Source of the DNA: Sporanaerobacter acetigenes DSM 13106
GTDB taxonomy: Bacteria; Bacillota; Clostridia; Tissierellales; Sporanaerobacteraceae
Direction of reading: 5' to 3'
NCBI RefSeq assembly: GCF_900130025.1
Contig: NZ_FQXR01000002.1
Span: forward strand, 310,001-374,000
DNA length: 64,000 nt
Shown here piece after piece: positions 1 through 8,687 of the stretch; position 1 is the first letter of the stretch; every line of letters starts with the position of its first letter. The notes under the pieces were generated by a model. It had not been told where the DNA came from. It saw nothing but the letters and a program-made list of their open reading frames with translations, and did not search any database. The position numbers and the translations under genes are program-made.

Positions 1-1
1 A

Positions 2-307
2 TTAGATACTCTTTTTTTGAGTATGCTCTATGAAGGAAGGATAAATACCCTTCAACCTTTAACCTATCTAGATAGAAAAAAGATATATGTCATTCGTCCC
101 TTTTTATATCTATCAGAATACGACATAAAAGGAGCCCTAAACAAATATGAAATCCCAGTAGTTAAAAACCCTTGTCCTGTAGACAAAAAAACCAAGAGAG
201 AATATATCCATAAGCTTTTAAAAGATATATACAAAGAAGTCCCTGGGTCCAGAGATAGACTTCTTAGAGCAATACAAAATGGCGAGGAACTAAATCTTTG
301 GTTTTAA
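2..307 (+). CDS. PP-loop tRNA thiolation-type enzyme, C-terminal fragment (TtcA/TilS-like)
   Basis: The reading frame is open from base 2 to a TAA at 305-307, so the 5' part of the gene lies outside the window. The visible C-terminal ~100 residues begin LDTLFLSMLYEGRI, then RPFLYLSEYDI and NPCPVDKKTKREY. This resembles the end of TtcA-family PP-loop ATPases, which have ETxLLNLFYxGR, an IRPL segment and a cysteine-containing loop before a helical tail. The family activates a tRNA base as an adenylate before sulfur transfer. The ATP-binding PP-loop itself is not in view, so TtcA cannot be separated from other PP-loop relatives. It runs in the same direction as the secreted protein gene 19 bases downstream. 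Confidence 0.6.
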   Translation, partial: LDTLFLSMLYEGRINTLQPLTYLDRKKIYVIRPFLYLSEYDIKGALNKYEIPVVKNPCPVDKKTKREYIHKLLKDIYKEVPGSRDRLLRAIQNGEELNLWF

Positions 308-326
308 TGAAAAGTGAGGTGGAGAA

Positions 327-3185
327 ATGAACAATAATTTTAAAAAGTTTTTAGTAAGTTTAATTGCAATATCGTTAATTCTTAGTGGTAATATTCTTTC
401 AATGGCTGAGGCAAAAAAAGCACCAGCTCAAACTTATACAATATATGAGACAACAAATACAGAAGATCTTTCTAGCGGGGTAATTCATGAAAATGTACTT
501 AGGTTTACCAACAAGGGTTGGTGGAATATAAATGTGTTAAGAGTTGATTTGGAAGATGAGTACACAGAAATAAAGGGGTTATTTAGCAACAAGGGAATTT
601 CAAACAGAGAAAAGGTAAGCACTATGGTGAAAGAATCCAATGCCATAGCTGGAGTCAATGGGGATTTCTTTGAATACAAACCATTTCCAAGCCCAATAGG
701 TACCTTGATAAATAATGGGGAAATCATATCATCTCCAATGGCGAAAGAATATGCAAAACCTGCTTTTGTACTTGCAGATAGCAAAAATGCTTCAATTACT
801 TATTTTGACAAAAGACTTGCAGCTGTATCTTCTGCAACAGGAACTGAAGTCATTCTTTCAGCTATAAACAAAGTAAGTCAAGCCTATGAAGAAGTAATGC
901 TCTACAACAAACACTGGGGGCCTAAATCCATAGGAAACAAACTTCACAAAGACCTTATAGAAATAGTAGTAGTAGACAATATTGTAACTGACGTAAGAAT
1001 TGGGCAGCCACCAGTAGACATCCCTGAAAATGGCTACATACTTGCTGGAAGGGGAAGAGTAGAAGAAAGGCTTTTAAATAATTTTCATCTAGGAGACACT
1101 GTGGAGCTTAGACTTTCCACTACTCCAAACTATGACAATATAAAGATGGCAATTGGCGGCGGAAGCATCATACTTAAAAATGGTGTAGCAATGAATACAG
1201 ATATAGCTGCAAATGGATTGGATCCAAGAACAGGAATAGGAATTTCTAAAGATGGCAAAGAACTTATCATTGCAACTATAGATGGTAGAGATTCATCTTT
1301 CAAAGGGGTCACTGGAAAAACCTTTGGTTCCATAATGAAAGAATTGGGAGCAAATGATGCACTGCTATTTGACGGTGGTGGCTCTACTGCTATGGCAGTT
1401 AAATATGTAGATGAGGAAAATGTGAAAGTTGTCAACAAACCTTCTGATGGAGGAGAAAGAAAAGTTATAAATGGTGTAGGAGTATTTTCAAATGCACCTA
1501 AGGGAAATCTTTCTAGCATAAAAGTCGCAACTGATGACAAGAATATGTTCTTAAATACCACAAGAAGATTTAGTATAAAGGGATATGATGAATACAAAAA
1601 TCCTATAGAAGTAGATCAAGAAAAAGTCACTTATACTGTAGAAGGTATAAAAGGTGAATTCAATGGAAATACATTAAAGGCCCTATCCACTGGAAAAGGC
1701 AAGATAATTGCAAACTATGAAGGTATCACTTCTTCCATTGATATTCAAGTATTAGAAACTGTAAGAGATATAGTTTCAGATATAGATAAATTCACTATAG
1801 ATATAAATAGTCAAAAGAATTTGGGAGTATTCTACGGAAGGGATAGAGATGGATTTAATGCAATAGTATATCCTGAAGATGTAAAATGGGAAATCACAGG
1901 AAATATTGGAAAAGTTGAAAATGGCATATTTTACAGTAGTAGCGAACCAAGTTCTGGTGCCATAACCGCTAGAATTGGGGACGGAATAGAAAATATATTG
2001 GTAGCTGTAGGAAGCAAGGGAGTACTTCTTGAATCCTTTGAAGATTTAAATAGAGTATCTTTTTCTTCTTATCCAGCTGAAGTTTCAGGAAGTATTGGAT
2101 TAGTAAGTGAAAATAAAGAAGGCAATGGCTCTTTGAGTCTTAAATATGACTTCACAGTAGGAGAAAAAACTAGAGCTGCTTATGTCAACTTAAATCCTAA
2201 TGGTCAAAGTGGAATGCTTCTAGACGGAAATCCTAAAAAGCTAGGTCTTTGGGTATATGGAGACGAAGGAAATGCTTGGCTTAGAGGCAGCATCAAGGAC
2301 AAAAATGATACTGAATACAATATAGATTTTGCAAAAGTAGTGGATTGGACAGGATGGCAATATGTTACAGCTGATATACCTTCAAATATAGCTTATCCAA
2401 TCACTTTAAGTAAAATATATCTAGTAGAAACAGATCCTGTGAAAAAAAGCAGTGGAGAAATTTATATGGATGGCCTTGTAGCCGTATATCCTACAGGATA
2501 TAAAAATATGGTATTACCTGCCTCTAGTACTATGACTGATGTAAAAAATAAAGAAGTAAAAAAAGATAAAAATGGTTTTTCCTTTATAGTCACCTCTGCT
2601 CCACAAAATCTGGACGATGTGGTTGAATATAAAGCTAGTGACAAAATCAAAGCTAATGTAAATAAGCACGATTTAGCCATATTCATGGGTGGTAGCACAG
2701 CTGATTTCAAGAAAGGGCTAAAGCCTAAAACAATCATGGATGTAAAAAGCGGATATAAACCTTATAGATATGGAAATGTACTTTTCATAAAAGCTGATAG
2801 TTCTAAAAATGGACTTAGAGCCACAAATTCAGAACAATGGCTATGGCTTAAAAATGATTTGACAAATTCAAAAGAAAAAAACATAGTTCTCATGTTGCCA
2901 ACCCCAATATTCGGCAACGGAGGATTTACTGACAAACTTGAAGCAGAACTTCTACACAGTATACTTTCTGAAGCCAAACTAAATGGAAAAGATATTTGGG
3001 TAGTTTATGGAGGAAATGGAAATAGTAACGATTTGAAAGATGGAATCAGGTATATTCAAGTAAATTCAAAAGGAGTCTCAAATCCTCAAGATATTTACAA
3101 TATCAGCATGGCTGAATTTGTAGTAAATAAAGACAATATCACATACCAAATAAAGCCTGTTTTTCAAAGACCTAAAATTCAGTAA
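327..3185 (+). CDS. Secreted multidomain phosphodiester glycosidase (NAGPA/DUF2233-type) protein
   Basis: A 952-residue exported protein with a GAGGTGGAG ribosome-binding site just before the ATG. Residues 1-29 form a signal peptide with a KK-rich start and a hydrophobic core. Residues ~60-390 match the phosphodiester glycosidase (NAGPA) domain, with GVNGDFF, AIGGGSIILKNG, DPRTGIGISKDG, ATIDGR and LLFDGGGSTAM blocks. The family removes sugar-1-phosphodiester caps; the natural substrate here is unknown. One or two beta-sandwich Ig-like segments follow (~395-560), then a galactose-binding-like module (~565-710, opening LLESFEDLNRVSF). The last ~200 residues look like a phosphoesterase-type tail (VLMLPTPIFGNGGF and WVVYGG) whose function I cannot assign. 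A cell-wall polymer substrate is inference. A bidirectional terminator separates it from the convergent transglycosylase gene. Confidence 0.8.
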   Translation: MNNNFKKFLVSLIAISLILSGNILSMAEAKKAPAQTYTIYETTNTEDLSSGVIHENVLRFTNKGWWNINVLRVDLEDEYTEIKGLFSNKGISNREKVSTMVKESNAIAGVNGDFFEYKPFPSPIGTLINNGEIISSPMAKEYAKPAFVLADSKNASITYFDKRLAAVSSATGTEVILSAINKVSQAYEEVMLYNKHWGPKSIGNKLHKDLIEIVVVDNIVTDVRIGQPPVDIPENGYILAGRGRVEERLLNNFHLGDTVELRLSTTPNYDNIKMAIGGGSIILKNGVAMNTDIAANGLDPRTGIGISKDGKELIIATIDGRDSSFKGVTGKTFGSIMKELGANDALLFDGGGSTAMAVKYVDEENVKVVNKPSDGGERKVINGVGVFSNAPKGNLSSIKVATDDKNMFLNTTRRFSIKGYDEYKNPIEVDQEKVTYTVEGIKGEFNGNTLKALSTGKGKIIANYEGITSSIDIQVLETVRDIVSDIDKFTIDINSQKNLGVFYGRDRDGFNAIVYPEDVKWEITGNIGKVENGIFYSSSEPSSGAITARIGDGIENILVAVGSKGVLLESFEDLNRVSFSSYPAEVSGSIGLVSENKEGNGSLSLKYDFTVGEKTRAAYVNLNPNGQSGMLLDGNPKKLGLWVYGDEGNAWLRGSIKDKNDTEYNIDFAKVVDWTGWQYVTADIPSNIAYPITLSKIYLVETDPVKKSSGEIYMDGLVAVYPTGYKNMVLPASSTMTDVKNKEVKKDKNGFSFIVTSAPQNLDDVVEYKASDKIKANVNKHDLAIFMGGSTADFKKGLKPKTIMDVKSGYKPYRYGNVLFIKADSSKNGLRATNSEQWLWLKNDLTNSKEKNIVLMLPTPIFGNGGFTDKLEAELLHSILSEAKLNGKDIWVVYGGNGNSNDLKDGIRYIQVNSKGVSNPQDIYNISMAEFVVNKDNITYQIKPVFQRPKIQ

Positions 3186-3189
3186 AAAT

Positions 3190-3234
3190 TGAATGAAAAA
3201 GCTGCTAACTTTAAGTTAGCAGCTTTTTCATTCA
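3190..3234. terminator. Bidirectional intrinsic terminator
   Basis: A perfect inverted repeat with 20-base arms and a 5-base loop. The core is GCTGCTAAC/GTTAGCAGC flanked by A5 and T5 runs, so it can end transcription from both the glycosidase gene (+) and the transglycosylase gene (-). The TGA stop of the minus-strand gene (3228-3230) lies inside the right arm. Confidence 0.9.
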
Positions 3235-4064
3235 AACTTTTTTATCCAGTTTCCAAATACCCAGCCAGTTTTATTGTCTGAGGTCTTTACCTTATAGAAA
3301 TAAAATCCTCTCTTAAGATTTGGTCCTTCCAATATAGTCATCTCTGTATTTTCTTTTATTTTCCCTATCTCCTTTCCATAGGGAGAAGACAAAAAAACTA
3401 TATATTTTTTCCCATCAGGAATTACCTTGTCATCTTTACTGTATATGATAATATCTCCTTTGTGAGTTTCCTTTGGCGGATTTATTTTAGTTTTATTTTT
3501 CGGTACCCCTCTTGAAGGAATACTTCCTCTATTTACAGGAACTATCTTTTGTCCATATTGTTTTTTCGCAACTGAATAAATTTTGTTTTGATAGGTATTT
3601 GAATTTACATTTGGATTGTTCCTCTCCAAAAGTCCATTGTAGGCCCAAAGAGCAAAATACCAATTTTCCAATACATTTGGATCCATATCTCCTATTTGAG
3701 GCATCCTATCATTGGCATATCTCCACTTGGCAAGAAGAACATCTGCCCCAGCTTCAATATTATAAATTGGATCATTTTTAAGTTTATTTGCATCATAGCC
3801 TCTACTATGAACTTGCATGATGCCTATATTTCCACTTCTACTCGTATAAGGAGCACCTTTGTCATTGAACTGTCTAAAAGAACTCTCTATTTTTGCTATG
3901 GACTTTAAAATAACACTAGGTATTCCCCTCTTTTTTGCTACTTCTTCAACCAACTTTTCTGTCTCTTTTTTGGACAACTTTTTGCCCACTTCACAATAAG
4001 CCGTACTAAAGGCTCCCACCACTATCATGAGTAGCAGAAGAACAGATATAATCTTCCTTCTCAT
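3228..4064 (-). CDS. Exported lytic transglycosylase (SLT domain) with C-terminal SH3-like domain
   Basis: A 278-residue protein with a signal peptide (~1-25, ending near TAYC). An SLT/goose-lysozyme-type domain covers ~35-165. It shows the catalytic glutamate in the SIAKIESSF motif, then GNIGIMQV and WYFALWAYNG, the three usual family blocks. The family cleaves the MurNAc-GlcNAc bond with formation of an anhydro end. Residues ~215-278 resemble a bacterial SH3 module (KTGWVFGNWIKKF), expected to bind peptidoglycan. Its start is only 25 bases after the stop of the FlgJ-type rod-binding gene, in the same direction, so it is probably the last gene of the mbl-flagellar rod operon. That placement suggests a wall-opening role for rod assembly, which is inference. 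Confidence 0.85.
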   Translation of the reverse strand: MRRKIISVLLLLMIVVGAFSTAYCEVGKKLSKKETEKLVEEVAKKRGIPSVILKSIAKIESSFRQFNDKGAPYTSRSGNIGIMQVHSRGYDANKLKNDPIYNIEAGADVLLAKWRYANDRMPQIGDMDPNVLENWYFALWAYNGLLERNNPNVNSNTYQNKIYSVAKKQYGQKIVPVNRGSIPSRGVPKNKTKINPPKETHKGDIIIYSKDDKVIPDGKKYIVFLSSPYGKEIGKIKENTEMTILEGPNLKRGFYFYKVKTSDNKTGWVFGNWIKKFE

Positions 4065-4089
4065 GAGAAAAAACCCCCTAATTTAAAGA

Positions 4090-4419
4090 TTAATAATTTA
4101 CATTTTGCCTTTTAAATTGCTCATATAGCATTTTGGCTAATCCTATACCTTCACCTTTCTTTGCTACTTCATTTGAAATTTGCTCATCAAACATATCTTC
4201 AAAAATCTTTGTAGCAGTGCTTTTTTCTATAAAACCATCTTCAGGTATAGTCTTTCTCATTTCTTTCATCGTCATGTGGATAAAAATAGTCTCAAAATCC
4301 TTGCATACATTCATCAGTTCTTCATCTTTATTTGTCTCTTTTGCACCTTCTATTTTTCTCTCTAAAATAGACTCATCTGGAGTACGCCTTGTGATAAAAT
4401 CATTCGGAAGAATTTCCAT
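4090..4419 (-). CDS. FlgJ-type flagellar rod-binding protein
   Basis: A 109-residue protein matching the rod-binding (FlgJ N-terminal) domain. It has an acidic/basic linker, then CKDFETIFIHMTMKEMRKTIPEDGF, SxATKIFEDMFDEQISNEVAKKGEGIGLAKMLYEQ. The family binds rod components in the periplasm or cell wall during flagellar rod assembly. It lacks the muramidase domain that is fused to it in proteobacterial FlgJ. Instead a separate transglycosylase gene follows 25 bases downstream. It lies 13 bases after the FlgG-like gene, so it is cotranscribed with the rod genes. Confidence 0.82.
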   Translation of the reverse strand: MEILPNDFITRRTPDESILERKIEGAKETNKDEELMNVCKDFETIFIHMTMKEMRKTIPEDGFIEKSTATKIFEDMFDEQISNEVAKKGEGIGLAKMLYEQFKRQNVNY

Positions 4420-4432
4420 ATCATCACCTCAA

Positions 4433-5227
4433 TTATCTCTTCAAATTGTTGATTATCTGTAGCATTTCATCTGAAGTCTGTATAGTCTTAGAATTTATCT
4501 CATAGGCTCTTTGAGCTGTAATCATCTTCACCATTTCTTCTACTACTTGAACATTGGAAGCTTCCAAATATCCTGATACAAGTCTTGATTTCATCTCTTC
4601 TACTTCCACTGGCATTTCTTCTCCTGAAGCTTGGCTGGCACTATATAAATTCATTCCTTCTCCTAAAAGCCCTTCAGGATTCATGAAATTCACCAATTTA
4701 AGTCTTCCTATATCAACTATTTCTCCATCTTCATCTCTTCCTGTTATATATCCAAATTCATCTATACTTATATCTCTCAAACCACTTTCAAAGATTATTT
4801 CATCTTCATCCTCACTTAATACTGTATATCCTTCTGAAGTCACCAATTTCCCTTCGTCTCCATCTATACTCAATTTAAAACTCCCATCCCTTGTATATCT
4901 AATATCTCCATTGGGAAGTTCTATGGCAAAAAAACCTTCTCCATCTATAGCTACATCATATGGGTTTTGAGTTTCTATAAAGCTACTAGTTCTAAAATCC
5001 CTTTTAGTAGCAGTAGGCATGACTCCATGACCTACTTCTAAATTTACAGGTCTACCTTGATCATCAGTCAAATTGCTCCTCTTCATATTGGCATAAAACA
5101 AATCCTTAAACTCTGCTCTTTGAGTTTTATAAGCCGTAGTATTTACATTGGAAAGATTGTTTGCAATAGTATCTATATTTAGCTGTTGTGCCCTCATTCC
5201 AGTAGCTGCAGTCCACATAGCTCTCAT
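4433..5227 (-). CDS. flhP: Flagellar basal-body distal rod protein, FlgG/FlhP-like
   Basis: A 264-residue rod/hook family protein. It starts MRAMWTAATGMRAQQLNIDTIANNLSNVNTTAYK, the N-terminal flagellar rod motif. Its centre has NPYDVAIDGEGFFAIELPNGDIRYTRDGSF, and it ends VQVVEEMVKMITAQRAYEINSKTIQTSDEMLQIINNL, the C-terminal FlgG motif. These three blocks and the length (FlgG is ~260) make the family secure. The mbl-flhO-flhP order is that of Bacillus subtilis, so FlhP is the positional ortholog. It acts as a helical component of the axial rod outside the membrane. Confidence 0.9.
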   Translation of the reverse strand: MRAMWTAATGMRAQQLNIDTIANNLSNVNTTAYKTQRAEFKDLFYANMKRSNLTDDQGRPVNLEVGHGVMPTATKRDFRTSSFIETQNPYDVAIDGEGFFAIELPNGDIRYTRDGSFKLSIDGDEGKLVTSEGYTVLSEDEDEIIFESGLRDISIDEFGYITGRDEDGEIVDIGRLKLVNFMNPEGLLGEGMNLYSASQASGEEMPVEVEEMKSRLVSGYLEASNVQVVEEMVKMITAQRAYEINSKTIQTSDEMLQIINNLKR

Positions 5228-5239
5228 TTTTTCGCCCTC

Positions 5240-6247
5240 CTATACTCTTCCTATTTCATTTGCTGATTTCTCAAGCATTTCATCCTGAACTCTTATGGCT
5301 TTCTGGCAAGATTCAAAATTTCTCAAAAGATTTATCATCTCCACCATTTCTTTTATAGAATCTACATTGGAGTCTTCCAAAAAACCTTGGAGTACTTCTC
5401 CACCAAAAGGTGCTTCTTCCCCTTCAATATCTTCTGGCATTTGATATAGATTATTCCCTACTTTTCTTAAATATTCCTTGTTGTCCAAATCCACTACATC
5501 AAGCATAGACACATTTAGTTCTTGTCCTCTGCCCATGTCTATAGGCCCATTTTGCCCCAATACTTTATATCCATCAATTGTCGTCAATTCTCCATTTGCA
5601 TTTACAGTAAAAGCACCATTTCTTGTATAATAGATTTCACCATTATCTCCTTGGACTTTAAAAAATCCACTTCCATTTAAGGCTACATCATATTTCCCAC
5701 CGGTCTCAACAATTGATCCTTGGCTGAAATCTACTACAACTTTTTTCACATTGACTCCTGCACTCATAGTACCTATGACTCTAGGGCTTGGATTGTATAC
5801 AAGTCCCTGTATCATTGCCTCTAAATTTCCACCTTGACCTTGTACAGGATTTCCACCTGGACCAACTATATAGTTTTCTGCATCTACCTTGTACTCATTT
5901 TTTTCATTTCTATAGAAAGTCCTTAAATATCCTTCATCATCTACAACAAATTGAATATCCTTTACATAACTAATTCCATTGGGCGTTCTCACCATGAAAT
6001 AGCCTTCCTCCGTATGAGCTGTATGTGTTTCTCCATCTGTTTGATAATATATTTCATTTTCTCCACTTGACCTAATACTTGGTTTGTCATTTATTTTGCT
6101 AAGAAGCACTTCTGGAAAAGATTCAGTTATAGTTATATCTTTCTTATATCCCATTGTATTCATATTTGAAAGATTATTTGCTATTGATTCTAATCTTTTT
6201 TGATTTGCTATAAGAGAAGTTGCAGATATATACAGTCCTCTATTCAA
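5240..6247 (-). CDS. flhO: Flagellar basal-body rod protein, FlgF/FlhO-like
   Basis: A 335-residue protein. It has the rod N-terminus (LIANQKRLESIANNLSNMNTMGYKKD), the central GKYDVALNGSGFFKVQGDNGEIYYTRNGAF block and a C-terminal VDSIKEMVEMINLLRNFESCQKAIRVQDEMLEK motif. It is longer than typical FlgF (~250) because of ~70 extra residues (about 75-145) between the N-terminal and central domains. The start appears to be TTG; the nearby ATG at the ribosome-binding site runs into a stop at once. It sits between mbl and flhP, as in Bacillus subtilis, and forms the proximal part of the flagellar rod. Confidence 0.87.
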   Translation of the reverse strand: MNRGLYISATSLIANQKRLESIANNLSNMNTMGYKKDITITESFPEVLLSKINDKPSIRSSGENEIYYQTDGETHTAHTEEGYFMVRTPNGISYVKDIQFVVDDEGYLRTFYRNEKNEYKVDAENYIVGPGGNPVQGQGGNLEAMIQGLVYNPSPRVIGTMSAGVNVKKVVVDFSQGSIVETGGKYDVALNGSGFFKVQGDNGEIYYTRNGAFTVNANGELTTIDGYKVLGQNGPIDMGRGQELNVSMLDVVDLDNKEYLRKVGNNLYQMPEDIEGEEAPFGGEVLQGFLEDSNVDSIKEMVEMINLLRNFESCQKAIRVQDEMLEKSANEIGRV

Positions 6248-6305
6248 AATTCATCACATCCTCATTAAATACTCTAGAATGTTATCGTCATATGGAAAAA
6301 AACCT

Positions 6306-7334
6306 TTAGTATCTTCCACCGATAGATTCTTCACCTACTATACTATTATCTAGTACATCTACCCAATCCAAAGCCTTTCCTGTACCTATAGCCACACATT
6401 CAATAGGATCATCCGCAATTCTTGTTGGAATTCCTGTTCTCTCAAATATGAGCTTGTCCAAACCATATAGTAATGCTCCTCCCCCAGTCATGACTATGCC
6501 TGTATTTCCAATATCCGCTGCCAATTCTGGTGGAGTCCTTTCAAGTACTGCATGAACTGTATCCACTATATTTGTAATAGGCTCCTCAAGAGCTTCTAAA
6601 ATTTCCTCTGAAGACACAATTATAGTCTTTGGAAGACCTGTAACTAAATTTCTCCCTCTTATCTCCATAGTTATATCTTTATCTCTTTTATACGCTGTCC
6701 CTATTTTCATCTTCAACTCTTCGGCACTACGTTCTCCAATCATCACATTGTGTTTTTTTCTTATATATCTAATTATAGCATCATCACATTCATCCCCAGC
6801 TACTTTTATTGAACGACTAACAACCATGCCGCCCAATGATATAACTGCTACATCAGTAGTACCCCCACCTATATCCACTACCATATTTCCATTTGGTTGC
6901 GTGATATCAATTCCAGCTCCTATAGCTGCTGCAATAGGTTCTTCTATAAGGTATGTCTTTTTAGCGCCCGCTTGAGTGCTAGCTTCTACAACTGCCCTTT
7001 TTTCAACTTCAGTTACACCACTAGGTACACAAACTATAATTCTAGGTTTGAAAAAACTCTTGCCTATAGCTTTTTGAATAAAATATTTAAGCATTTTTTC
7101 CGTCACTTCATAGTCAGATATTACTCCATCTCTAAGTGGTCTCATTGCAATGATATTTCCTGGTGTACGCCCTAGCATTTTTCTTGCCTCTTCTCCAACA
7201 GCTAAAAATTGTTTAGTATTTTGATCTATTGCTACTACTGATGGCTCATTTAGAACTATTCCCTTTCCCTTTGCATAGACAAGAATACTAGCAGTCCCCA
7301 AATCTATTCCCATATCAGTTTTTAATGCAGCCAT
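6306..7334 (-). CDS. mbl: Rod shape-determining protein Mbl (MreB family)
   Basis: A 342-residue actin-like protein. The actin/Hsp70 signatures are in order: phosphate 1 [13 protein letters not shown] (~8-20), connect 1 [13 protein letters not shown], phosphate 2 [20 protein letters not shown] (~150-170) and adenosine [18 protein letters not shown] (~280-297). It forms membrane-bound filaments that guide lateral wall synthesis. MreB, Mbl and MreBH are hard to separate by sequence alone. The spoIIID-mbl-flhO-flhP order supports Mbl. No terminator is visible before flhO (58 bases), so it probably heads the operon with the rod genes. Confidence 0.9.
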   Translation of the reverse strand: MAALKTDMGIDLGTASILVYAKGKGIVLNEPSVVAIDQNTKQFLAVGEEARKMLGRTPGNIIAMRPLRDGVISDYEVTEKMLKYFIQKAIGKSFFKPRIIVCVPSGVTEVEKRAVVEASTQAGAKKTYLIEEPIAAAIGAGIDITQPNGNMVVDIGGGTTDVAVISLGGMVVSRSIKVAGDECDDAIIRYIRKKHNVMIGERSAEELKMKIGTAYKRDKDITMEIRGRNLVTGLPKTIIVSSEEILEALEEPITNIVDTVHAVLERTPPELAADIGNTGIVMTGGGALLYGLDKLIFERTGIPTRIADDPIECVAIGTGKALDWVDVLDNSIVGEESIGGRY

Positions 7335-7479
7335 TACTTTTCCTCCTTTTTGGTTTATTATATATCAATTGTAGTTGATTTTTCCATAAAATTTCGCATC
7401 ATAATATTATTCTATATAAATGCAAAAAACCCTTTATTTTTTTAAAATTATTTGAAAATTTTATCCAAAAATGCTTAAA

Positions 7480-7496
7480 AGGTCCCATAGGGACCT
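7480..7496 (-). terminator. Terminator after spoIIID
   Basis: A short hairpin, AGGTCCC/GGGACCT with a 3-base loop. On the minus strand it is followed by TTTTAAGCATTTTT. It lies directly after the spoIIID stop and separates it from mbl. The stem is short, so termination may be partial. Confidence 0.6.
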
Positions 7497-7498
7497 AT

Positions 7499-7753
7499 TT
7501 AATCGTTTACAGCTTTGTATTTCATCTTTGTAGCCTTGCCACCTCTTATATGTCTTTCTGCTTTGTTCTGTTCTAATACTTCTTTCACCATACTTGCAAT
7601 AAGAGGGTTTATCTTTGGGAGCCTTTCAGTCACATCTTTATGTACTGTACTTTTGCTCACCCCAAATACACCGGCTGCTTGTCTTACGGTGGCTTTTTCA
7701 CTTATTATATATTTTGCAATCTCTAGTGCTCTTTCTTCTATATAGTCTTTCAC
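7499..7753 (-). CDS. spoIIID: Sporulation transcriptional regulator SpoIIID
   Basis: An 84-residue helix-turn-helix protein. The HTH covers ~18-48 (ISEKATVRQAAGVFGVSKSTVHKDVTERLPKINP) and is followed by a basic C-terminus (ERHIRGGKATKMKYK), which is the SpoIIID architecture (Bacillus protein 93 residues). In the mother cell it switches gene expression between sigma-E and sigma-K stages. Its place between spoIIQ and mbl matches Bacillus. The gene is flanked by hairpins on both sides and is probably transcribed alone. Confidence 0.95.
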   Translation of the reverse strand: MKDYIEERALEIAKYIISEKATVRQAAGVFGVSKSTVHKDVTERLPKINPLIASMVKEVLEQNKAERHIRGGKATKMKYKAVND

Positions 7754-7836
7754 ATATTTAACCCCCTTTAAACTTATTTTGGGATTTTAACCTTTTTTAA
7801 ATACTTATGCACATTTTAAAATTTATAGAACTCTTA

Positions 7837-7870
7837 TTGCCTAATTTGAAAATTAGTTTAAATTAGGCAA
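7837..7870 (-). terminator. Probable weak terminator after spoIIQ
   Basis: An inverted repeat TTGCCTAATTT/AAATTAGGCAA (11-base arms, 12-base loop) that spans the spoIIQ stop codon at 7853-7855. The minus-strand sequence after it is only moderately T-rich, so strength is uncertain. Confidence 0.45.
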
Positions 7871-8590
7871 ATAATTTTTAGGATCCATATTTTCCTCATT
7901 TAATATAACCTCGAAGTGAAGATGTGGCGCATCTGCCATTTCTATTCCCTTAGGCTTTCCTATGCCGCTTATAGTATCACCCTTTTTTACTTTTTGTCCT
8001 ACTTGTACCATGTCTTTAGTAGAAAGATTTGCATACTTTGTCTTAAGTCCATTTTCATGATCAAGTACTATGACCACTCCCCACAACTCATCTTCGTATG
8101 CTTCACTTACTGTTCCCCCTAAGCTAGCTTTTACAGGGGTTCCCTCTTTTGCCTCTATGTCTACTCCACCATGACTAGTCCATTCTTCCAATGTCTTTGA
8201 ATAAACCAAATTTTCTCCTGTAAAATCTAGTATCATTTTTCCTTCCACTGGCATACAAAAAGTTTCTTTAGCTTCTGGTTTTGGTTTTTCTTCTTCTAAC
8301 TTTTCTGGTTCCTCTAAATCTTCATCTAAATTTAAATCTTCTTTATCTTCTTCTTTGTTTTCTCCCATTTTGGCACTCGCCAAAGAAGGCTCCATCAAAT
8401 CCTTTTCATAATCTCCCATTTCACCATCTTCTACTACGAAAAAGTCTTCATCTTTTATAGGCTTATCATTGCTTTCAATTTTCTTTAAATTATTTCTAGA
8501 TACCCAAACTGATGTTACAGCTACTACACATACACAGATAAATAAAATAATATAAAATCCATCTTTCTCCCACGAAAACTTGTTTTTCAT
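7853..8590 (-). CDS. spoIIQ: SpoIIQ-type forespore M23 (LytM) endopeptidase
   Basis: A 245-residue protein starting at the ATG for MKNKFSWEKD, with GGAGGTG 8 bases upstream. An upstream TTG in frame is rejected because it precedes this Shine-Dalgarno. One transmembrane helix (~10-30) is followed by a long acidic Glu/Lys/Pro-rich stretch (~45-120) and a C-terminal LytM/M23 domain. Both zinc motifs are present: HGGVD and PHLHFEV. Known Bacillus SpoIIQ has a degenerate zinc site, whereas clostridial versions can keep it, so this copy may be enzymatically active. SpoIIQ partners SpoIIIAH across the engulfment space. The spoIID-spoIIQ-spoIIID gene order supports the name. Confidence 0.88.
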   Translation of the reverse strand: MKNKFSWEKDGFYIILFICVCVVAVTSVWVSRNNLKKIESNDKPIKDEDFFVVEDGEMGDYEKDLMEPSLASAKMGENKEEDKEDLNLDEDLEEPEKLEEEKPKPEAKETFCMPVEGKMILDFTGENLVYSKTLEEWTSHGGVDIEAKEGTPVKASLGGTVSEAYEDELWGVVIVLDHENGLKTKYANLSTKDMVQVGQKVKKGDTISGIGKPKGIEMADAPHLHFEVILNEENMDPKNYLPNLN

Positions 8591-8641
8591 CTCTTCACCT
8601 CCATTAGCTAGTATTACCAAATTTAAATATTTAATACATAA

Positions 8642-8687
8642 AAAAAGTGAGTAAAAGAACTTTTTTTAGTTCTTTTACTCACTTTTT
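8642..8687 (-). terminator. Terminator after spoIID
   Basis: A perfect inverted repeat with 19-base arms (AAAAAGTGAGTAAAAGAAC and its complement) and an 8-base loop. It ends in a T run on the minus strand. The spoIID stop codon (8679-8681) lies within the hairpin. Confidence 0.9.

Noticed and set aside
1130-1597. 155-residue open frame antisense to the phosphodiester glycosidase gene
   Set aside because: It mirrors the codon pattern of the plus-strand gene, has no ribosome-binding site, and the sense frame carries clear conserved motifs.
8591-8620. TTG start for spoIIQ, 10 codons upstream
   Set aside because: The extra codons would include the Shine-Dalgarno of the better ATG at 8590.
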